Notes under the pieces: generated by a model
Database searches by the model: none
Told to the model about the DNA's origin: nothing
What the model saw: the letters and a program-made list of their open reading frames with translations, nothing else
In this document: positions 5,208 to 11,332 of the stretch, in pieces
Numbering within the stretch: the stretch's first letter is position 1
How the letters are laid out: every line of letters starts with the position of its first letter
DNA from: an uncultured Caulobacteraceae bacterium
GTDB taxonomy: Bacteria; Pseudomonadota; Alphaproteobacteria; Caulobacterales; Caulobacteraceae
Assembly: GCA_937952995.1 (NCBI GenBank)
Contig: CALFYB010000012.1
Location: 1 to 11,332, forward strand
Length of the DNA: 11,332 nucleotides
Direction: 5' to 3'
Made by a program: the position numbers and the translations under genes

Positions 5208-7331
5208 ATGACGGGGTTGCGGTTTCGGCTGGACGCGGGCGGGGACACGATGGTGTTCAGCGCCGAGGCGAGCGAGCCACCTGCATTGGTCTATTGGGGG
5301 CCAAGCCTTGCGCCGGGTGCTGATCTCGCGGCGGTCGCCGGGCTTGCTCAACGGCCTGTTCCCCACGGCATGCTCGACCAAGGCGAGGTGCTCGATCTGG
5401 TGCCAGACGCGGCAAGGGGCTTTCTGGGTACGCCCTTGGCAAAGCTTCATCGCTCTGGTGATCTGGTCCTTAGCCAGTTTCAACTTGTGTCGTCCGACGT
5501 CCATGATCATCGGGCCAGCCTCGTCCTTTCAGATCGGCTCGCAGGGGTGGGCCTTGAGCTTGAGATCGAGATGGATGCCCAGACCGGCGTCGCATCTTTT
5601 CGCAATCGCCTGATCAATCAAGGTGCCTCGACCCTGACCCTAGACTGGCTCGCTGCAGGCTGCCTTCCGGTCGAGCATGACGAACTTTTGGCCTTTGAAG
5701 GTCGCTGGGCCAACGAAGGGCGGCCCTATCGGCTGCGCGTTCCGGGCGCTATGTGGGTCAGTGAAAATCGCTCGGGGCGAACCTCGCACAATGCCCCGCC
5801 GTTACTCGTTGCGGGAGAGCCTGGCTTTAGCGACCAGCACGGGGCGGTGATCGGCTTCCATCTGGCTTGGAGCGGCAATCACCGGATGTTGGTTGAGCGC
5901 CTGCGCGATGGACGGCTCCAGATGCAGGCCGGAGAACTGTTCTTGCCGGGTGAAATGACCTTGGCGACAGGGGAGGCCTATCAGTCTCCAACCCTCTATG
6001 CAGCAAGGTCGAGCGCGGGGCTTAACGGTCTAAGGGATCGGTTCCACCCCTTTGTGCGCCAGCAGATCTTAGGGGGGCGGCTGACTGGAAAGCCTAGGCC
6101 GGTCCATTTCAACAGTTGGGAAGCGGTCTATTTCGATCACGACCCAGCGGTCCTATCTGACCTGATTGGCCATGCGGCAGGGGTTGGCGCTGAGCGATTT
6201 GTGCTCGATGACGGCTGGTTCTTGGGGCGCAGTGATGACCGCACCAGTTTGGGAGACTGGACCCCTGATCCGATCAAATATCCCAAGGGCCTAGGCCCGC
6301 TGATTGCAGAGGTCAAAGCCGCCGGGATGGGTTTTGGCCTTTGGGTCGAGCCTGAAATGGCCAATGCTGAGTCCAACCTTCTGAGGGCCCATCCCGATTG
6401 GGTGCTTGGCGTCGCCGACCGTGTTCAGCCGCTTGGGCGGGGGCAATATGTTCTGGATCTTACCCGAAATGAGGTTCGCGCCGCCATTTTCGCTCAACTG
6501 GATCAGCTACTCAGCGAAAACGATATCGACTATTTGAAATGGGACATGAACCGCGACCTGACCCATCCGGTCAGTGGCGGCAAGGCGGCAGTGCACCGTC
6601 AGACCCTTGCGGTCTATGGGCTCATCGATGATCTGCGAGCCAAACATCCACATGTTGAGATCGAGTCCTGCGCCTCTGGCGGCGGGCGCGCGGATTTCGA
6701 GATCTTGCGGCGCACGGACAGGATCTGGACATCCGACTGCAACGACCCGGTTGAGCGCCAAGCCATCCAGCGCAGTTTCAGTCTGTTTTTTCCGCCAGAA
6801 ATCATGGGCTCTCATGTTGGCCCGCGCTCCAGTCACACGACGGCGAGGGACACAGGGATCGGGTTTCGCGCTTGGACCGCTTTCTTTGGTCACTTGGGTA
6901 TAGAGGCGGACCTGCGGGCTATGACCCCGCGCGAGCGAGAGGTGCTGGCGCAGGTCATTGCGCTCCATAAGCAGCATCGGTCGTTGCTCCACGCGGGCCG
7001 GACTTTGCGCCTTTCCCACACCGATCCGGGTATGACGGCGATGATGGTCGTGGGTGCGGCGGGAGCCTTGGTCAGTGCTGCTCAGGTTGGAACCCCGGCG
7101 ACGGCGACCCTTGGGGCCCTTCGGCTGGCGGGCCTCGATGGATCGGCGACCTACCGCGTGACGCTGCTAAACCCACCGACCCATCCGCAGCGGACCATGA
7201 AGTTTGCACCACCAACACTGTCCGGCCAGGCCTTCGAGGCCTCCGGCACCAGCTTGATCCATCAGGGGCTGCCTCTGCCCGTGCTTCGAGCGCAAGAGAT
7301 CGCCGTCTATCATTTGGAGAGTCTGTCATGA
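5208..7331 (+). CDS. GH36 alpha-galactosidase, cytoplasmic
   Basis: It hydrolyses terminal alpha-galactosides such as melibiose or raffinose-type sugars. The 707-residue length is usual for bacterial GH36. An N-terminal beta-sandwich (about 1-290) precedes the catalytic TIM barrel, marked by 'FNSWEAVYFD' (301-310), 'FVLDDGWFLGR' (331-341), 'WVEPEMANAESNLLRAHPDW' (379-398), and 'YLKWDMNRD' (442-450) with Asp446 as nucleophile. These are followed by 'ESCASGGGRAD' (486-496) and 'WTSDCNDPVERQAIQ' (507-521) with Asp510 as probable acid/base. A C-terminal beta-domain follows. No signal peptide is present, so substrates must be imported intact. The ATG at 5208 is preceded by a GGA-containing ribosome site, and the protein aligns with the family from its first residues. 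Its TGA overlaps the next gene's start (ATGA, 7328-7331), implying translational coupling. Other alpha-galactoside-like linkages, including beta-L-arabinopyranosides, cannot be excluded. Confidence 0.94.
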   Translation: MTGLRFRLDAGGDTMVFSAEASEPPALVYWGPSLAPGADLAAVAGLAQRPVPHGMLDQGEVLDLVPDAARGFLGTPLAKLHRSGDLVLSQFQLVSSDVHDHRASLVLSDRLAGVGLELEIEMDAQTGVASFRNRLINQGASTLTLDWLAAGCLPVEHDELLAFEGRWANEGRPYRLRVPGAMWVSENRSGRTSHNAPPLLVAGEPGFSDQHGAVIGFHLAWSGNHRMLVERLRDGRLQMQAGELFLPGEMTLATGEAYQSPTLYAARSSAGLNGLRDRFHPFVRQQILGGRLTGKPRPVHFNSWEAVYFDHDPAVLSDLIGHAAGVGAERFVLDDGWFLGRSDDRTSLGDWTPDPIKYPKGLGPLIAEVKAAGMGFGLWVEPEMANAESNLLRAHPDWVLGVADRVQPLGRGQYVLDLTRNEVRAAIFAQLDQLLSENDIDYLKWDMNRDLTHPVSGGKAAVHRQTLAVYGLIDDLRAKHPHVEIESCASGGGRADFEILRRTDRIWTSDCNDPVERQAIQRSFSLFFPPEIMGSHVGPRSSHTTARDTGIGFRAWTAFFGHLGIEADLRAMTPREREVLAQVIALHKQHRSLLHAGRTLRLSHTDPGMTAMMVVGAAGALVSAAQVGTPATATLGALRLAGLDGSATYRVTLLNPPTHPQRTMKFAPPTLSGQAFEASGTSLIHQGLPLPVLRAQEIAVYHLESLS

Positions 7332-8191
7332 CCGCCCAATGCGTCGCAGATCTGCGCTGCGCCTTAGGGGAGGGGCCATGCTGGGACCCGCGTGATGGGC
7401 GGCTTTGGTGGGTCGATATTGTGGGCCGCAAGGTCCATTGGTTCGAGCCTGTAACGGGTGAGCGCGGAACCGTAGATCCGGGCGATCAAATAACCGCGCT
7501 GGGTCTGCGAAGAGCGGGTGGGTTTGTGGCAGCAACAGCGGCTGGGGCTGGTATTTTCGATCCACTGTCAGGCCGATTTACCCTTCGGTTCCCCACCCAA
7601 AATGAACCGGCGAACAATCGCAGCAACGACGGCAATGTCGGTGCCGACGGCAGCTTCTGGTTCGGCTCGATGCATAATGAGGCTACGGAGCGGTCGGGTG
7701 CAGTCTTTCAGGTCAAGCCCGACTGGTCGGGCCGGGCGGTTGTGCGCGATTGGGGCATCACCAATACGCTGCGGACCAGCCTTGATGGGAAACAGCTCTA
7801 TCTGGCCGACTCCCTAGAGCAGACCCTCTATCGCTACGACATTAACAATGAGGGCCTTGGCGGCCAGCAGGTCTTCGCTCATACGCGAGGGCAGGCGGCA
7901 ACCCCGGATGGGTCTGCGGTGGATTGCGAGGGTTATGTTTGGAACGCTCAATGGGATGGGTGGCGCATTGTGCGTTATGCGCCCGATGGCAGCATTGACC
8001 GCATCATTCCCATGCCCGTTCAGTGCCCGACCAGTTGCAGCTTTGGCGGCTCCGACCTCAAGACCCTGTTTGTGACAAGCGCCCGAGATGGATTGTCGCC
8101 GCAGCAGCTTGAGGGGCAGCCACAGGCGGGCGGTCTTTTCGCCCTGTCAGTTGATGTGGCCGGAGCGCCGCCGCTCTATTTTGAAGGCTAA
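7328..8191 (+). CDS. SMP-30/gluconolactonase-family sugar lactonase
   Basis: This 287-residue six-bladed propeller opens an aldonolactone to the aldonate, probably galactono- or arabinonolactone here. Family motifs in order are 'LGEGPCWD' (13-20; Glu15 metal ligand), 'VDIVGRKVHWFEP' (29-41), 'NRSNDGNVGADGSFWFGSM' (97-115; Asn100/Asp101), 'ITNTLRTSLDGKQLYLADS' (144-162; Asn146 metal ligand), 'TPDGSAVDCEGYVW' (192-205; Asp194 metal ligand), and 'PTSCSFGGSDLKTLFVTSA' (234-252). The three metal ligands known from SMP-30 (Glu, Asn, Asp) are all kept. The usual Gly after the middle Asn (NG) is Thr, a variant I believe occurs in relatives. No signal peptide is seen, so it is cytoplasmic. It is coupled to the GH36 gene by a 4-base overlap and lies six bases before GH42. 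With the dehydratase at the end of the cluster, this points to an oxidative sugar pathway. Confidence 0.88.
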   Translation: MTAQCVADLRCALGEGPCWDPRDGRLWWVDIVGRKVHWFEPVTGERGTVDPGDQITALGLRRAGGFVAATAAGAGIFDPLSGRFTLRFPTQNEPANNRSNDGNVGADGSFWFGSMHNEATERSGAVFQVKPDWSGRAVVRDWGITNTLRTSLDGKQLYLADSLEQTLYRYDINNEGLGGQQVFAHTRGQAATPDGSAVDCEGYVWNAQWDGWRIVRYAPDGSIDRIIPMPVQCPTSCSFGGSDLKTLFVTSARDGLSPQQLEGQPQAGGLFALSVDVAGAPPLYFEG

Positions 8192-8197
8192 GGTCAG

Positions 8198-10144
8198 ATG
8201 AAACTTGGCGTCTGTTACTATCCCGAGCATTGGCCACAAGACTGGTGGGCCGAAGATGCGCGCCGAATGGCCGATATGGGCCTATCCATCGTTCGGATCG
8301 CCGAGTTTGCGTGGAGCCGGATTGAGCCTGAACCCGGGAAGTTTGACTGGAACTGGCTGGATCAGGCGGTCGAGACCCTGCACGCCGCTGGCCTCTCCGT
8401 AATTATGTGCACGCCGACCGCCACACCGCCCAAATGGCTGGTGGATCGTCACCCCGATATGGTCGCGATCAATGAACGTGGCCAGAGGCGTCAGTTTGGG
8501 TCCCGGCGGCACTATAGCTTTTCCCACGAAGGCTACCGCTCCGAATGCGCACGGATTACCGAGGCGGTGGCCGAGCGCTATGGTCAGCATCCCGCCGTTG
8601 TGGCTTGGCAAACCGACAATGAATATGGCTGTCACGACACGACCATCAGCTATTGCGCCTCGGCTGCCCGGCGGTTTCGGCTGTGGCTTCAGAAGCGCTA
8701 CGGCTCGGTCGAGGCCCTAAACCAAGCATGGGGTACGGTGTTCTGGTCGCAGGACTATCGCAGTTTCGACGAGGTTGATCCGCCGCACCTGACGGTCACC
8801 GAAGCCAATCCCAGCCACCGTTTGGACTATAATCGGTTCGCTTCGGACGAGGTGGTCAGCTTTAACCGCCTACAGGTCGACATATTGCGCCGGAGATCTC
8901 CGGGGCGCGACATGATCCATAATTTCATGGGTTTCTACACCGAGTTCGATCATTTCGCAGTCAGCCAAGACCTCGATGTCGCCAGTTGGGATAGCTACCC
9001 CCTAGGCTTTCTTGAACAGTTCTGGTTCAGCGCCGAGGACAAGGCGCGCTATCTGCGGCAGGGTCATCCCGATGTCGCCGCCTTCCACCACGACCTCTAT
9101 CGGGGCTGCGGGCGGGGGCGTTGGTGGGTGATGGAACAGCAACCTGGACCGGTTAACTGGGCCGCTTTCAACCCATCGCCGCTGCCGGGCATGGTCCGCG
9201 CCTGGACGTGGGAGGCCTTTGCGCACGGCGCGGAGGTGGTGTCCTATTTTCGCTGGCGCCAAGCTCCGTTCGCACAGGAACAGATGCATGCCGGTCTAAA
9301 CCGGCCTGACCGTACCGAGGATATCGGTGGCCAAGAGGCGCGTCAGGTGGCCGCCGAGGTCAGGTCCTTGGGCGAGTTTGCGCCCTGTGGACCGTCACCG
9401 GTAGCGCTCGTCTTTTCTTATGAGGGCGACTGGGTCACGTCTATCCAGCCTCAGGCACAGGGCTATCGCGCCTTGAAGGAGGCCTTCGCTTGGTATTCGA
9501 GCCTGCGCCAGATGGGCCTCGATGTGGATATTGTTCCGCCCGGTGCTGATTTGAGAGGCTATCGGCTGGTTGTCGCCCCATGCCTTCCCATCGTCTCGCC
9601 CGAGGTGTTGGCCGCTTTCGAAACCACTCAGGCGGTGACGGTCTTTGGCGTAAGGGCTGGGTCCAAGACCCGTGATCTCCATATTCCCAGTGCGCTGCCC
9701 CCGGGTGACCTGTCCAAACTTCTGCCGCTTACCGTGCAGCGGGTTGAGAGCCTGCGTCCTGGAACCCCTATGACCGTCGAAGCCCATGGGGACGTTCTGA
9801 GCGGCCGCGATTGGCGCGAGGATGTTGTGACCGAGGCGGAGGTCATAGGGCGGTTTGAGGATGGGCAACCAGCTTGGATCCGGTCTGGGCAACGTGACTA
9901 TCTGGCCTTCGCGCCGCAGGAACCGGCCTTGGCGCACGTGCTGTCCGATGCGGCCAAGAGGGCTGGCTTGACTGTGATGAGCTTGGCGGAGGGCGTGCGG
10001 ATTAGCCATAGGGGCGAAATGGTGGTCGCGATCAACTACGCGCCTGAACCGCGTCCAACGCCCGTGATCGAGGGAACCGATTTCGTCTTGGGCGGTCCCA
10101 TCTTGCCTCCAGCAGGGGTCGCAATTTGGAAGGCCCGGCACTGA
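8198..10144 (+). CDS. GH42 beta-galactosidase
   Basis: It hydrolyses terminal beta-galactosides, and some relatives cut alpha-L-arabinopyranosides. The 648-residue protein starts with the GH42 signature 'LGVCYYPEHWP' (3-13), 'VRIAEFAWSRIEPEPGKFDW' (32-51) and 'TPTATPPKWL' (72-81). 'WQTDNEYGCHD' (137-147) gives acid/base Glu142, and 'WWVMEQQPGPVNW' (309-321) gives nucleophile Glu313. These positions are one off those of the Thermus A4 enzyme (141 and 312, from memory). Domain A runs to about 395, followed by the glutamine-amidotransferase-like domain B (about 398-600) and a short beta domain. The four-Cys zinc cluster of some GH42 enzymes is absent; only Cys145 and Cys153 lie in that region. 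No signal peptide is seen, so it is cytoplasmic. A weak AAGG site lies before the ATG, and the gap to the lactonase stop is six bases, so the two are probably one transcript. Confidence 0.94.
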   Translation: MKLGVCYYPEHWPQDWWAEDARRMADMGLSIVRIAEFAWSRIEPEPGKFDWNWLDQAVETLHAAGLSVIMCTPTATPPKWLVDRHPDMVAINERGQRRQFGSRRHYSFSHEGYRSECARITEAVAERYGQHPAVVAWQTDNEYGCHDTTISYCASAARRFRLWLQKRYGSVEALNQAWGTVFWSQDYRSFDEVDPPHLTVTEANPSHRLDYNRFASDEVVSFNRLQVDILRRRSPGRDMIHNFMGFYTEFDHFAVSQDLDVASWDSYPLGFLEQFWFSAEDKARYLRQGHPDVAAFHHDLYRGCGRGRWWVMEQQPGPVNWAAFNPSPLPGMVRAWTWEAFAHGAEVVSYFRWRQAPFAQEQMHAGLNRPDRTEDIGGQEARQVAAEVRSLGEFAPCGPSPVALVFSYEGDWVTSIQPQAQGYRALKEAFAWYSSLRQMGLDVDIVPPGADLRGYRLVVAPCLPIVSPEVLAAFETTQAVTVFGVRAGSKTRDLHIPSALPPGDLSKLLPLTVQRVESLRPGTPMTVEAHGDVLSGRDWREDVVTEAEVIGRFEDGQPAWIRSGQRDYLAFAPQEPALAHVLSDAAKRAGLTVMSLAEGVRISHRGEMVVAINYAPEPRPTPVIEGTDFVLGGPILPPAGVAIWKARH

Positions 10145-10171
10145 TCTCGTCCGATCAGCCTATGGATTTTT
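10141..10171 (+). terminator. Weak intrinsic-terminator-like hairpin after GH42
   Basis: CTGATC (10141-10146) and GATCAG (10153-10158) form a 6-bp stem with a 6-base loop. It overlaps the GH42 stop codon, and five T residues follow at 10167-10171. The stem is not GC-rich and the T-run is eight bases away, so termination would be partial at best. Confidence 0.25.
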
Positions 10172-10222
10172 GTCCTCTGGCCCTTTGGGGCGACGATAGA
10201 GGCGAACAGTGGAACAGTTTGA
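10145..10222 (+). other. Spacer between GH42 and the TetR-family gene
   Basis: These 78 bases contain a second possible hairpin: CCTCT (10174-10178) with AGAGG (10198-10202), and GCCC/GGGC (10180-10183 and 10188-10191) inside. The ribosome site for the regulator, GGAAC (10211-10215), follows. I see no clear promoter. The dyad could serve as a regulator binding site or simply as a transcript-processing structure. Confidence 0.3.
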
Positions 10223-10834
10223 ATGGTTGCTGTTGAAACACGAAAACGCACGCGCCTAGCGCCAGAGGTGCGTCGGTCACAAATCCTAGATGAAGCCGCG
10301 CGGCTCATCTTAGAGGAGGGCCTATCGGCTGTTTCGATGGAGCGGCTGGGCCGCGAGAGCGCGGTGAGTAAAGCGCTGGTCTATAATTATTTTCCGAGCC
10401 GTGAGGTCTTGCTCGCCGCCCTCTTGCAGCGAGAGCAATCAGACCTTGATAGTCGAGGGGCCAAGATGGCCCTTGAGGCCCAGTCCTATGAAGAGTTGAT
10501 CCGCCAAACGACGCGGGTCTATCTAGAGCACACCAAGGCGCGAGGGGCGTTGATCCAAGCCCTCTTGGCGGATCCTTCCGTTGTGCGCTTGATGGCGGCT
10601 GATACGGCCGCCGCACAAGAACGGACCATTCGCTACTTCGTGAGGGAAACGCGCCGGGAATATGGCTTGAGCTTACCTGTCGCCATATCGGCGATGGGCC
10701 TTTTTATGTCGCTGACCGACCGGGCTGGAAAGCAGGTGGCCGAGGGATCGATCGATATCGACACGGCTGAGACCATGGTCGTTCAAATCATTACCGGCGG
10801 GCTTCGTAAACTTGCAGACAGCTTGGCTCAGTGA
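10223..10834 (+). CDS. TetR/AcrR-family transcriptional regulator
   Basis: This is a 203-residue one-component DNA-binding regulator. The N-terminal helix-turn-helix spans about residues 16-65: 'RRSQILDEAARLILEEGLSA' is helix 1, and 'SMERLGRESAVSKALVYNYF' followed by 'PSREVLLAALL' is the recognition region with the family-typical 'xxYxYFxSxExLL' ending. The C-terminal helical ligand domain (about 75-203) is too variable to predict a ligand. The ATG at 10223 has GGA nine bases upstream. Lying between the GH42 and dehydratase genes on the same strand, it probably controls this sugar cluster and perhaps itself. TetR proteins usually repress and are released by a small molecule, so a sugar acid or galactose derivative is a guess. 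Sugar operons more commonly use LacI or GntR regulators, so an unrelated target remains possible. Confidence 0.85.
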   Translation: MVAVETRKRTRLAPEVRRSQILDEAARLILEEGLSAVSMERLGRESAVSKALVYNYFPSREVLLAALLQREQSDLDSRGAKMALEAQSYEELIRQTTRVYLEHTKARGALIQALLADPSVVRLMAADTAAAQERTIRYFVRETRREYGLSLPVAISAMGLFMSLTDRAGKQVAEGSIDIDTAETMVVQIITGGLRKLADSLAQ

Positions 10835-10923
10835 GCATTATTGATCAGTTGTGAGATAAAACTAAGACAGCGCCTGCCTTCAGGATCACGCGCCTAAGAC
10901 GGCGGATTGCACAGGATAGTACC
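10835..10923 (+). promoter_or_regulatory. Spacer upstream of the dehydratase with spaced direct repeat
   Basis: CTAAGACAGCG (10862-10872) and CTAAGACGGCG (10894-10904) match at 10 of 11 positions and start 32 bases apart, about three helical turns, so they would face the same side of the DNA. TTGATC (10841-10846) could be a -35 element, but no good -10 follows at the right distance. AGGA (10913-10916) is the ribosome site of the dehydratase. Confidence 0.4.
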
Positions 10924-11332
10924 GTGGCTCGTAAACCGCTCAGAAGCGCCCGTACCTATGGCAAACTCGACCGTGATGGCTTCATCCATCGCAGTTGGAT
11001 GAAGAGTCAGGGCCTTCCGGACGATGCCTTTGATGGCCGCCCGGTTATTGGCATCTGCAATACCTGGTCCGAGCTGACGCCCTGTAATGCGGGGCTTCGA
11101 GACCTAGCCGAGCACGTCAAGCGCGGGGTCTGGGAAGCCGGTGGCTTGCCGCTCGAATTTCCCGCCATGTCGCTGGGGGAGACCCAGATGCGGCCGACCG
11201 CGATGCTGTTTCGCAATCTCTTAGCGATGGAGGTCGAGGAGTCGATCCGCGGCAATCCCATCGACGGGGTCGTGCTCCTGGGCGGCTGTGACAAGACTAC
11301 GCCGGGCCAACTGATGGGCGCGGCCAGTGTCG
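10924..11332 (+). CDS. IlvD/EDD-family sugar-acid dehydratase, N-terminal part (runs off window)
   Basis: The first 136 codons are visible. The GTG start at 10924 was chosen because AGGA lies seven bases upstream and the product begins 'VARKPLRSARTYGKLDRDGF', as relatives do. 'VIGICNTWSELTPCNAGLRD' (41-60) and 'VVLLGGCDKTTPGQLMGAAS' (116-135) are diagnostic of the family. Cys54 and Cys122 are 68 residues apart, matching two of the three [2Fe-2S] cysteines in characterised arabinonate/xylonate dehydratases (the third would be downstream). 'GETQMRPTAMLFRNLLAMEV' (85-104) also fits the pentonate/hexonate branch rather than the branched-chain amino-acid enzyme IlvD. It removes water from an aldonate to give a 2-keto-3-deoxy acid in the cytoplasm; galactonate or L-arabinonate is the likely substrate from context. 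Beyond residue 136 nothing can be said. Confidence 0.88.
   Translation, partial: MARKPLRSARTYGKLDRDGFIHRSWMKSQGLPDDAFDGRPVIGICNTWSELTPCNAGLRDLAEHVKRGVWEAGGLPLEFPAMSLGETQMRPTAMLFRNLLAMEVEESIRGNPIDGVVLLGGCDKTTPGQLMGAASV

Noticed and set aside
6507..7019. 170-codon minus-strand frame inside the alpha-galactosidase gene
   Set aside because: The sense strand carries the GH36 catalytic motifs here; the antisense product shows nothing recognisable.
9395..10141. 248-codon minus-strand frame opposite the GH42 C-terminal half
   Set aside because: It is antisense to a well-supported gene, has no domain signature and is rich in Arg/Pro/His as expected for a shadow frame.
10141..10202. Strong rho-independent terminator after GH42
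   Set aside because: Hairpins exist, but stems are short and the only T-run is eight bases from the first stem, so I list it only as a weak candidate.
10249..10258. CACGCGCCTA shared by the TetR coding start and the dehydratase spacer (around 10888)
   Set aside because: One copy is inside coding sequence and a 10-base GC-rich match is easily due to chance.

Overview
The window looks like chromosomal DNA of a moderately GC-rich Gram-negative alphaproteobacterium. A sugar-polymer-degrading member of the Caulobacteraceae or Sphingomonadales would fit. This is inferred from gene content (filamentous MBG-repeat adhesin, outer-membrane barrel, SSS symporter, SMP-30 lactonase and an IlvD/EDD sugar-acid dehydratase) and codon use; no rRNA or other marker gene is present to confirm it. 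I see no tRNA, rRNA, CRISPR array, insertion sequence or attachment site. No gene-free stretch exceeds 180 bases.

Left part (1-3587), cell envelope. The window opens inside the 3' end of a large surface protein built from 80-residue MBG-type repeats (+). It converges, with only three bases between the stop codons, on a secreted epoxide-hydrolase-like alpha/beta hydrolase (-). Next come two minus-strand genes that probably form an operon: a predicted outer-membrane beta-barrel of the phenol-degradation 'MetA' transporter type, then a small exported Pro-rich and Ala/Gln-rich helical protein of unknown function. The spacer upstream of the barrel gene holds two notable inverted-repeat structures.

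Right part (3588-11332), galactoside catabolism. An SSS-family sodium/sugar symporter (-) diverges from a plus-strand operon. The operon encodes a cytoplasmic GH36 alpha-galactosidase, an SMP-30/gluconolactonase-type sugar lactonase (ATGA overlap) and a GH42 beta-galactosidase (6-base gap). These are followed by a TetR-family regulator and, after 89 bases, the first 136 codons of an IlvD/EDD dehydratase that runs off the window and keeps both expected [2Fe-2S] cysteines. The inferred logic is as follows. Small galactosides enter through the symporter and are cut by the alpha- and beta-galactosidases. The released D-galactose (or its stereochemical analogue L-arabinose) is oxidised to a lactone, opened by the lactonase and dehydrated to a 2-keto-3-deoxy sugar acid, as in the De Ley-Doudoroff route. 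The sugar 1-dehydrogenase and the final kinase/aldolase are not in the window and would be expected downstream or elsewhere.

Regulatory candidates are a near-perfect palindrome just upstream of the alpha-galactosidase start, a 32-base-spaced direct repeat upstream of the dehydratase, and a weak terminator-like hairpin after the GH42 gene. I did not find clear evidence of a wholly new system. The least explained elements are the barrel plus coiled-protein pair with its structured leader, and the mixed alpha/beta-galactoside oxidative operon with an internal TetR gene.
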